Assembly (NCBI GenBank): GCA_047618295.1
Contig: JBLHKL010000058.1
Span: 1 to 12,635, forward strand
DNA from: UBA7359 sp047618295
GTDB lineage: Bacteria > Pseudomonadota > Gammaproteobacteria > Eutrophobiales > Eutrophobiaceae
Direction: 5' to 3'
DNA: 12,635 nucleotides
Below the pieces are notes generated by a model. The model ran no database searches, was not told where the DNA came from, and saw only the letters and a list, made by a program, of their open reading frames with translations. The position numbers and the translations under genes are program-made. Below are positions 7,190-12,422 of the stretch, one piece after another (the first letter of the stretch is position 1; the number at the start of each line of letters is the position of its first letter).

Positions 7190-7209
7190 ATCCCCGCCTG
7201 CGCGGGGAT
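7190..7209. repeat. 8-bp-stem GC-rich palindrome inside the MITE
   Basis: ATCCCCGC (7190-7197), loop CTGC, GCGGGGAT (7202-7209) is a perfect stem. Its surroundings (CTGG before, GACAA after) resemble a short extragenic palindrome common in many proteobacteria. The stem could form RNA structure in transcripts reading into the downstream gene, but no T run follows, so it is not an intrinsic terminator. Confidence 0.7.
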
Positions 7210-7236
7210 GACAAACGAGAAAAATTATTACCTTTG

Positions 7237-7256
7237 GAGCTTAAGTAAGTGCCATT
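7237..7256 (-). repeat. MITE right terminal inverted repeat
   Basis: The right arm is GAGCTTAAGTAAGTGCCATT. It is followed after one base by the right target duplication. Confidence 0.88.
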
Positions 7257-7257
7257 C

Positions 7258-7268
7258 GAGCCTGACGT
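7258..7268. repeat. right target-site duplication of the MITE
   Basis: GAGCCTGACGT matches the left copy at 7056-7066 with one substitution. The start codon of the next gene is only 9 bases beyond it. Confidence 0.7.
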
Positions 7269-7277
7269 CTTTTAATT

Positions 7278-7796
7278 ATGCCTATAACACCATTTCACAT
7301 GGGGCCAGGAATGCTTATAAAGGCCCTATTACAAGGCTGTTTCAGTTTAATTATATTTGGCTGGGCTCAATTGCTCATGGACATTCAACCTATACTGGTT
7401 GTGCTAACGGGCAAAGGTAATCTACACGGATTTTCACACACCTATATCGGCGCAACATTAATTGCCATCTTTAGCGTAATAACCGGCAGATGGGTCTATC
7501 AAGCGATTATGGCCTTTATCAAGAAAGATTTTAGCGACTATCAAAAAAAACTATTTGATGTCCCTAAAACGTTAGCCCTACGTGTTTGTGTGCTTAGTGC
7601 CTTTATTGGGACATACAGTCATGTCTTGCTAGACAGTATCATGCACGCAGATGTAGAGCCCTATTACCCAATCTCCTTAGAGAATGACATTAACTTAATT
7701 CTTTCAATCGAAAACCTACATAAGCTCTGCATCTATACAGGTCTACTTGGTTTGATTATTTTTTTCATCGTTCGAAGTATTAAATTGAAAAGATAA
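7278..7796 (+). CDS. YdjM/COG1988-like membrane-bound hydrolase
   Basis: This 172-residue integral membrane protein starts MPITPFHMGPGMLIKA, the characteristic opening of YdjM-like (DUF457) putative metal-dependent hydrolases. Candidate metal ligands lie in or beside four hydrophobic segments: H7, D35, H50 and H54 (LHGFSHTY), and H115, D119, H123, D125 (SHVLLDSIMHADVEPYYP). Segments lie at about 15-43, 56-80, 98-117 and 150-166. The reaction is not established for this family; in E. coli ydjM is LexA-controlled. ATG 7278 fits the family start. The MITE ends 20 bp upstream and only TTTTAATT precedes the ATG, so no ribosome binding site is visible; AGGAG at 7053-7057 now lies on the far side of the insertion. 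Confidence 0.78.
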   Translation: MPITPFHMGPGMLIKALLQGCFSLIIFGWAQLLMDIQPILVVLTGKGNLHGFSHTYIGATLIAIFSVITGRWVYQAIMAFIKKDFSDYQKKLFDVPKTLALRVCVLSAFIGTYSHVLLDSIMHADVEPYYPISLENDINLILSIENLHKLCIYTGLLGLIIFFIVRSIKLKR

Positions 7797-7848
7797 TACA
7801 AAAAAGTAGATTCGTTCCAGCAAGCCAGAGCTATGGCTATCTAATAGT

Positions 7849-8520
7849 TCAACACCATGTTTGTTGATCTTCAGGACGTTCGAGAAGCTCACGTACATTT
7901 GCCTCCAAAATTCGATAACCGACGTTACCCGTCAAACGTTGCCTATCCTCATTAAACGTTAGCGTCGGGCTAGAACGAACCTGTTTATCAAGCGCTCTTT
8001 GCATATGATCACTTAAAACTGCATAGGCCTTTCCATTAGAAATACTGCATTCAAATTCGGATACGGGCAGGTCTTGTTCCTCAATTATTTCTCTAATGAT
8101 CGCAATGTCAGAGATGTCTCTTGCTTCAGAGAAAAATGATTTACGCATTTGCCATGCGAGCTGAGCGAATGTCCCTGTCTCTAACTTATCATTTTCTTCT
8201 GCTATCTGCGCTGCGCACAAATATAAGTGACATGGAAGAGAGGAAGACGGTGCGTCCTTCACCCAGGCATCAGCATGTACATCTAGATGACCAAACTCAC
8301 TGACAATCTTTTGCACGTGTTGACTGTATGCTTTACGACCACCTTTGTTTTCCCATGCCTTATCTATCTTTCCCACCGCATTACCAAACACAGAAAAAAA
8401 TAAATATTCAAAGTCGACATTTTCACCATAATTATCGATAAGCTCATTAATGCGTATCTGCGAGACATAAGCCCAAACACAAAGCACATCTGAGAAGTGT
8501 GTAATCTGTATTTTCTTCAC
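7849..8520 (-). CDS. DsbA/FrnE-family thioredoxin-fold protein with CxxA site
   Basis: This 223-residue cytoplasmic protein has the two-part layout of DsbA/FrnE and 2-hydroxychromene-2-carboxylate isomerase relatives: ITHFSDVLCVWAY at 6-18, a helical insertion, then RSSPTLTFNEDRQRLTGNVGYRILEANVRELL near the end, which carries the cis-proline (SSPT) and the family GNVGYR motif. The usual CPWC is CVWA here (C14, A17), so disulfide exchange by two cysteines is not possible; a monothiol, glutathione-linked or isomerase-like role is inferred. The start is GTG 8520, with AGGA about ten bases upstream. It converges on the YdjM-like gene with 52 bp between stops. Confidence 0.85.
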   Translation of the reverse strand: MKKIQITHFSDVLCVWAYVSQIRINELIDNYGENVDFEYLFFSVFGNAVGKIDKAWENKGGRKAYSQHVQKIVSEFGHLDVHADAWVKDAPSSSLPCHLYLCAAQIAEENDKLETGTFAQLAWQMRKSFFSEARDISDIAIIREIIEEQDLPVSEFECSISNGKAYAVLSDHMQRALDKQVRSSPTLTFNEDRQRLTGNVGYRILEANVRELLERPEDQQTWC

Positions 8521-8599
8521 TGTTCTATATCCTGATATTGATCTTTACAGCAAAAATGAAAACAAAGAATAGAAAACATCAGCATCGACTTGCTCTCTA

Positions 8600-8959
8600 T
8601 TATTCATCTACATCCGACCAAACAGCAAACTCACTACCACTAGGCTCGGCAAAATGAAACCGACGACCGCCAGGAAAAGAATAGATCGGTTGTAAGAGCG
8701 CACCACCCGCCGCCTCAACTTTAGCTTGCGTCTGACTTAAGTCATTACTATAAAAAATAATCAATGCACTACCCTGCTTCGCGGATGAAGATAAGCCTGC
8801 TCTAAAAATACCACCCTCAATACCGGCATCCGAAAACGCCGTGTAATCCGGTCCATAGTCAACAAAAGACCAGCCGAAAACTTTTGTGAAAAAAGCCTTG
8901 GTCGCTTCGAGATCCTTCGCTGGAAACTCAAGGTAATTTATTTTTTCATGTTCATTCAT
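8600..8959 (-). CDS. VOC (glyoxalase-fold) family protein
   Basis: The 119 residues form one VOC domain of paired beta-alpha-beta-beta-beta units: INYLEFPAKDLEATKAFFTKVFGWSF (8-33), FSDAGIEGGIFR, a second half IIFYSNDLSQTQAKVEAAGG, and a closing FHFAEPSGSEFAVW. This resembles the bleomycin-resistance/glyoxalase-like group of single-domain proteins. The substrate cannot be read from the sequence, and the position of the usual first-strand histidine is not obvious (YLEF instead), so metal binding may be incomplete. It starts 2 bp after the PsiE-like stop with no clear ribosome binding site of its own, so translational coupling to that gene is likely. Confidence 0.85.
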   Translation of the reverse strand: MNEHEKINYLEFPAKDLEATKAFFTKVFGWSFVDYGPDYTAFSDAGIEGGIFRAGLSSSAKQGSALIIFYSNDLSQTQAKVEAAGGALLQPIYSFPGGRRFHFAEPSGSEFAVWSDVDE

Positions 8960-8961
8960 AA

Positions 8962-9420
8962 TTATTTCTGCGTAGGCTCTTCTCCTGGCTCACCATACGG
9001 ATATTTAGCCGAACCGTATCGAAGTATTAGAACAGTTAATGACAGTATTAAAATCGCGCCAGTGATATACAGCACACCCGCATCGGGAACATGGTTGATG
9101 GTGATGTTGCTGATCAACATTCTGGTTAAGGCCGTGATAGCAACATAGATCAAATAACGCACTGGCATGTGGTTTGTTTTAAAATAGATACCCACCATGG
9201 CCAACAGCTCAAGGTAAATAAACAGAAGCAGAATATCTTCAATCGAATGATGACCCTTTACCGCCAGTTCAATAAAAGCATCCACACCCGACCAGACAAT
9301 CCCAGCCCCAATAAAGAAAAGTGTCAGGGCGTGAAACCAGTGAACTAATAGATTGCCTATCGTATCGGCATTCTTCTTTAATTTTTCGTCAAATTTTTCA
9401 ACTTTTTCAAGATTTAGCAC
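8962..9420 (-). CDS. PsiE-family inner-membrane protein
   Basis: This 152-residue protein has the PsiE fold: a charged N-terminus, then four membrane helices at about 23-45, 60-78, 86-106 and 116-136, with LLLFIYLELLAMVGIYFKTNHMPVRYLIYVAITALTRMLI as the most family-like stretch. PsiE of E. coli is phosphate-starvation inducible and its function is unknown; phosphate control here cannot be inferred, since no Pho box was recognised. The tail after the last helix is hydrophilic (KYPYGEPGEEPTQK). The start is GTG 9420, with AGGA about ten bases upstream. It is the first gene of a two-gene unit with the VOC protein. Confidence 0.87.
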   Translation of the reverse strand: MLNLEKVEKFDEKLKKNADTIGNLLVHWFHALTLFFIGAGIVWSGVDAFIELAVKGHHSIEDILLLFIYLELLAMVGIYFKTNHMPVRYLIYVAITALTRMLISNITINHVPDAGVLYITGAILILSLTVLILRYGSAKYPYGEPGEEPTQK

Positions 9421-9520
9421 GGGAGTGTTCCTGTTCTGTTATGTCAGTTATATGATTATCGTTAAAAACACCACTTCATGCGACTTTTATCAATATTAAT
9501 GTAGCTCACACCGAATATCT

Positions 9521-9844
9521 TTAGTACAGCCCAGCCGCCTTTAACTGATGCATCAAATTTTGATAGAGATCTCTGGTGAGATAATAAGACCATACACATA
9601 TACCAACAATAATGATCGTCAGAATTATTTTGGTAACTCTCTTGTAGACAGGATGTAACCACACCAAAGGCAAGGCAAGTGGACCAACTGAAAGAAGTGC
9701 GATAACAACAGTAGCGGTTGAAAAATACCACTTTGTTTTGGGCCGGTGCGAATCAACAAGAAACTCATCGCAAAAACGGCACTTTATAGCCTCATCTTGT
9801 ATCTCTTCTGCACAGAAAGGACATTTCTTTATAAGGTCTAACAT
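9521..9844 (-). CDS. zinc-ribbon membrane protein
   Basis: Taken from ATG 9844 this is 107 residues. The start begins MLDLIKKCPFC, which places the zinc ribbon at the N-terminus as in related proteins; a longer reading frame continues upstream to 9907 but its extra 21 residues look unlike a domain. The ribbon has C8-x2-C11 and C22-x2-C25 (KKCPFCAEEIQDEAIKCRFC), followed by a basic linker and two membrane helices (41-63 and 73-89). Such proteins are common and of unknown function; the ribbon probably faces the cytoplasm. The gene lies 100 bp upstream of the PsiE-like gene on the same strand and may share a transcript, but no terminator or promoter was found between them. Confidence 0.75.
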   Translation of the reverse strand: MLDLIKKCPFCAEEIQDEAIKCRFCDEFLVDSHRPKTKWYFSTATVVIALLSVGPLALPLVWLHPVYKRVTKIILTIIIVGICVWSYYLTRDLYQNLMHQLKAAGLY

Positions 9845-9930
9845 AACATCTATTCTAAGCGGGTAGACAGTTACAATATCCTGCCAGCAAAAACGAACCC
9901 GCTCCAACCCTAACTTAGTAATAAAAAATT

Positions 9931-10023
9931 AAGTGTTTCCTTCCCCATACAGATGATCCATTTACTCATTAATAGGACTAATATGACCATAATTCGCACA
10001 CCATATTCATTACATAGGCTGAA
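9931..10023 (+). repeat. repeated leader, copy A (upstream of the six-helix protein gene)
   Basis: The first 80 bases (9931-10010) match 10701-10780 without gaps at about 58 positions. The best block is CTAATATGACC (9978-9988). An AGGCTGAA follows in both copies (10016-10023 and 10795-10802), but copy A is about 9 bases shorter between, lacking the GGGG block. It shares AATAGGACTAATA with copy C. It ends 5 bp before the ATG at 10029 and so forms this gene's leader. Confidence 0.75.
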
Positions 10024-10028
10024 ATTAA

Positions 10029-10643
10029 ATGACTCCTTTTTTCTATACCTATATCGCCATATGGGCTACAGCATGTGTTATTGCATTGATCTTGATGCGT
10101 CAGAACTACAAGACGATTATTTTATTTCAAAAGAACTATTGGGATTTTCTAAAAATTAAATGGAAGTTAACCACCTTTATCATTGCAACATCTGCATTTG
10201 TTATCCTCGCGCCTTACACAGGTGATCCCACATGGGATTATTACGATGCGACGTTTATGTCGATACTCACATTCATCACCGCACCTTGGTCCGTGGGCAC
10301 ATTATTTCGCTTTATAACAAGACAGGAAAAACTCAAGATCGCCTACATTGCCGTTTGCGCATGGATGTTCTCTGCTAGCTGGTCTTACGATATCTATCTG
10401 GTATTCCGTGATGGCGAGTATCCGAATACATGGCTACCTAACATCTTTGCTTCAGGCGTTTTATATGCCTCAGCAGGACTGTTCTGGAATCTCGAATACA
10501 GGGAAGGACGCGGCGTAATCTTTGGCTTCATGGAAAAAGACTGGCCCAACGCTGATGGATCCACTAGTTTCAACAAAATACTAGTTTACGCCATACCATT
10601 CATGATCATTGCTGCGGCTGTATTTGTACCCTTCTTCATGTAA
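10029..10643 (+). CDS. six-helix membrane protein of unknown function
   Basis: I do not recognise this 204-residue protein. It has about six membrane-prone segments (4-23, 46-62, 73-92, 103-121, 136-155, 184-203) and is rich in Trp, Tyr and Phe. Between the third and fourth it has a basic loop (RFITRQEKLK), after the fourth a DIYLVFRDGEYPNTW loop, and before the last a hydrophilic EYREGRGVIFGFMEKDWP loop. No catalytic motif or signal peptide is apparent; a transporter or membrane-anchored partner are possible. ATG 10029 follows AGG at 10016-10018 and the repeated leader A, which recurs on its other side as B, so the gene is bracketed by direct repeats. The third leader copy precedes the hydrolase gene, hinting at shared control. 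Confidence 0.75.
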   Translation: MTPFFYTYIAIWATACVIALILMRQNYKTIILFQKNYWDFLKIKWKLTTFIIATSAFVILAPYTGDPTWDYYDATFMSILTFITAPWSVGTLFRFITRQEKLKIAYIAVCAWMFSASWSYDIYLVFRDGEYPNTWLPNIFASGVLYASAGLFWNLEYREGRGVIFGFMEKDWPNADGSTSFNKILVYAIPFMIIAAAVFVPFFM

Positions 10644-10700
10644 TGCATTCATAAAGTTGTACCCACACACCGCCCTACTCAATTTCAATCATAATTTACA

Positions 10701-10802
10701 AAGTATTTCCTACCCCATGCAGAGTATTTCATAATCAATTGAAAGGGCTAATATGACCTTAAAACGTACACCTTATTGATTGGGGGATTATGAGAGGCTG
10801 AA
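10701..10802 (+). repeat. repeated leader, copy B (orphan)
   Basis: This copy matches A in its first 80 bases and matches copy C over 10748-10793 at about 39 of 46 bases, including the run TTATTGATTGGGG. That run would act as a ribosome binding site, but the following ATG at 10790 opens only three codons (Met-Arg-Gly) before TGA, so it leads into no gene. It looks like the leader of a lost or displaced gene. Confidence 0.75.
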
Positions 10803-10805
10803 CGG

Positions 10806-10962
10806 GTACACGGATATACGACTGCATGGACGCAGGAGGTAGAACTACTCAGGAGACAAAGTCGAGGAAATAGAATTACAAGAAAGTAATCAGTAGCGTT
10901 GAGTCTGAACGCCTACATGGACGTAGGTGCTAGAGTAATGCAAGGACGCGCACACGGATGTG
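10806..10962 (+). repeat. array of short hairpins with NGGA loops
   Basis: Four short inverted repeats present GGA in the loop on the plus strand: GTACACGGATATAC (10806-10819, imperfect), CTGCATGGACGCAG (10822-10835), CCTACATGGACGTAGG (10912-10927) and CACACGGATGTG (10951-10962). A fifth GGA occurs in ACTCAGGAGAC (10847-10857) without a clear stem. The third and fourth hairpins fit the CsrA/RsmA consensus core ACANGGANGU. No T-run terminator follows on the plus strand, so whether this is an RNA or only a DNA repeat is open. Confidence 0.55.
10818..10867 (+). repeat. dispersed 50-bp repeat, copy 2
   Basis: This matches 7101-7150 inside the MITE at 45 of 50 bases with no gaps. The TIR sequences of the MITE do not surround this copy, so only the internal unit is shared. 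Confidence 0.85.
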
Positions 10963-10994
10963 TCCGCTAGAACGTAAAAGGTTAAATGGGAAAT

Positions 10995-11069
10995 TGGAGG
11001 CTGAGGTTGGATTCGAACCAACATAGGCGGCTTTGCAAACCGCTGCATAAGATATTCTGCCACCCAGCC
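10995..11069 (-). tRNA. tRNA-Cys (GCA) with aberrant D-loop
   Basis: The minus strand folds as a full cloverleaf of 75 nt with encoded CCA. The acceptor GGCTGGG pairs with CTCAGCC (one G-U pair). The anticodon stem GCGGT/GCCGC encloses loop TTGCAAA with anticodon GCA (plus strand 11034-11036), and the T arm is GTTGG-TTCGAAT-CCAAC. The D arm has a GCA/TGC stem, but its loop reads GAATATCTTA, where related tRNA-Cys genes have a loop containing GG. Those two G residues (G18, G19) contact the T-loop, so this copy may be poorly folded or a degenerating extra gene. A weak promoter (TTGAAT at 11108-11103, TATATG at 11084-11079, 18 bp apart) is the best seen. No downstream terminator was found. Confidence 0.88.
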
Positions 11070-11114
11070 ATTGAAATTCATATATGAGGACGAGATTTTA
11101 TAATTCAATAGCCA

Positions 11115-11186
11115 TGAGTCCTATTCATCTATTAATAGGACTAATAAGACCTTAACGCGTACATCTTATTGATTGGGGAATTAATA
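11115..11186 (+). repeat. repeated leader, copy C (upstream of the hydrolase gene)
   Basis: This copy shares AATAGGACTAATA with A and about 39 of 46 bases with B over 11141-11186. It contains a perfect 9-bp inverted repeat, AGTCCTATT (11117-11125) and AATAGGACT (11134-11142), with an 8-nt loop. GGGGA at 11175-11179 is a good ribosome binding site for ATG 11187. Copy C also lies just upstream of the leftward tRNA-Cys. Confidence 0.75.
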
Positions 11187-12164
11187 ATGATTAATACATC
11201 AAAATTAACCATCGTCTTTGTGCATGGTCTGGCATCAAAGCCACCGGGTACGGATTTACACCGTCTGTGGAAGAAAGCGTTTATTGAAAACATACGCATA
11301 GATTCAATATCATTAGCCAACGAACTCGAAGCAAATCCGGATACTTTTAAGTCAGCCTATTGGGCGAATGCGATTCCGGATCATATTGAAGACACCGTAG
11401 ACTATGTCACCGACTTAAATAAAGATGTGAATAAAGTCATCGGCATCCGTCGCAGACTAAAAAACCAAATGCACATAAAAAAAGATGGCTGGGCAAAAGC
11501 GAATATAAAGAAATTCGGATTATCCATTGTTGATGCACTCGGAAGCGCATTAACCATCAAAGACGACGTCATCGAAAAATACATGCGTGAAGTGCGCTTA
11601 TACAGAAACGATCAGTTTATCGCCGAGCAGATTAGACAACCCCTAGAAGACATCTTGACCGAGGCATGGAATAAAAAACACAAAGTCGTCATCATCAGCC
11701 ATTCCATGGGGACGTTCATCTCTTATGATGTGCTCTGGAAGTTCTCACACCGCAGCGAAGAAAAATATACCAAATACAGAGACAACAAAGTCGACTACTT
11801 CATCACCATGGGCAGCCCACTCGGCGATAACAAACTCAGAGACTTCATGCTAATAGAACGCTGGAAAAAATCCGCCGATTCTGACAACCCAGAAGAACAA
11901 CAACGACTGTATCCACTAAACATAAAAAAATGGCACAACTTCTCCGCCTACGGCGATGTCGTCTGCCACGACTCAACCCTTAAAGATGATTTCTTTGACG
12001 GTATGAAAAAATACGTCAGCGCATATAGGTCTGACCAACTAAGGGACTACACTAAACTCTATAACCCCTTTGTTAATGCAGAGGACAAAAAGAACCCTCA
12101 TAAAAGCTATGGCTACCTGATACAACCGAAACTTAGTCAAAAGTTTAAAGAGTTTATAGGTTAG
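11187..12164 (+). CDS. serine alpha/beta-hydrolase, cytoplasmic
   Basis: Taken from ATG 11187, eight bases after GGGGA, this is 325 residues; an upstream TTG start (11169) would overlap that site. The N-terminus TIVFVHGLASKPPGTDL (8-24) supplies the oxyanion-hole HG. The nucleophile motif is SHSMG at 171-175 (S173) after strand VVIIS. The acid is probably D257 in AYGDVV, and the base possibly H305 near NPHKSYGYL. The central part (67-165) is a long, charged insertion (KDVNKVIGIRRRLKNQ), larger than in simple esterases. There is no signal peptide or membrane segment. The substrate is unknown; lipase-, esterase- or thioesterase-like roles are all possible. Neighbouring leader repeats link it to the membrane protein upstream. 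Confidence 0.8.
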   Translation: MINTSKLTIVFVHGLASKPPGTDLHRLWKKAFIENIRIDSISLANELEANPDTFKSAYWANAIPDHIEDTVDYVTDLNKDVNKVIGIRRRLKNQMHIKKDGWAKANIKKFGLSIVDALGSALTIKDDVIEKYMREVRLYRNDQFIAEQIRQPLEDILTEAWNKKHKVVIISHSMGTFISYDVLWKFSHRSEEKYTKYRDNKVDYFITMGSPLGDNKLRDFMLIERWKKSADSDNPEEQQRLYPLNIKKWHNFSAYGDVVCHDSTLKDDFFDGMKKYVSAYRSDQLRDYTKLYNPFVNAEDKKNPHKSYGYLIQPKLSQKFKEFIG

Positions 12165-12331
12165 TTAAGTGAAAAATAATTCAAGACTCAAGACCTAGAG
12201 TATACCAAGTTTAACGGACTCACCCGAGAATAATGCAAGCCTACATGTTCTCCAATTTCTTTCATGCTATATGCGCCGAGTAAAGGGGACGCTTTTTAAT
12301 ACACCAGTTGTATATTCTACCTATTTGCGCC

Positions 12332-12343
12332 TGAAAATTTTCA
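12332..12343. promoter_or_regulatory. 12-bp perfect palindrome upstream of the fae-like gene
   Basis: TGAAAATTTTCA is a perfect palindrome 79-91 bp before the ATG at 12423. It could be a regulator site, but AT-rich palindromes of this size also arise by chance. The gap from 12165 to 12422 shows no gene and contains T-rich runs at 12295-12300, 12355-12361 and 12379-12386. Confidence 0.25.
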
Positions 12344-12422
12344 TCGACAGAACCCTTTTTTCCTTGTAAAAAGTCGTCTTTTTTTTGAATTATTAATCTT
12401 CAACTCAGGAGTGACACTCACA

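Larger units (their letters stand above)
7067..7257. mobile_element. 191-bp MITE-like element with 20-bp TIRs, IS4-type ends
   Basis: Terminal inverted repeats AATGGCGCTTACTTAAGCTC (7068-7087) and GAGCTTAAGTAAGTGCCATT (7237-7256) pair at 19 of 20 positions, one base in from the duplication. No transposase reading frame is present, so it would have to be moved in trans. TIRs of ~20 bp ending in CTTAAG and target duplications of 10-12 bp are features of IS4-family elements such as IS231; this assignment is an inference. Inside are a left copy of a 50-bp dispersed repeat, an 8-bp-stem hairpin at 7190-7209, and a second partial inverted match (left CCCGCGCA near 7094-7101, right TGCGCGGGG near 7199-7207). 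It separates the next gene from its former upstream region. Confidence 0.85.
10644..10994. other. 351-bp gene-free stretch with leader B, dispersed repeat and GGA hairpins
   Basis: The stretch between the membrane protein gene and the tRNA holds an orphan leader copy (10701-10802), a copy of the 50-bp dispersed repeat (10818-10867) and several hairpins with NGGA loops (10806-10962). The remainder (10644-10700 and 10963-10994) shows no gene. A short leftward reading frame across the tRNA is not considered a gene. Confidence 0.7.

Noticed and set aside
9462..9731. Leftward 89-codon reading frame
   Set aside because: It overlaps the zinc-ribbon gene in another frame on the same strand; the ribbon frame carries the recognisable domain.
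9931..10802. Leaders A and B as integron attC sites around a cassette
   Set aside because: No GTTRRRY/RYYYAAC core pairs, and the copies are too diverged and lie at leaders rather than at cassette ends.
10890..11108. Leftward 72-codon reading frame
   Set aside because: It covers the tRNA-Cys gene and has no ribosome site or recognisable domain.
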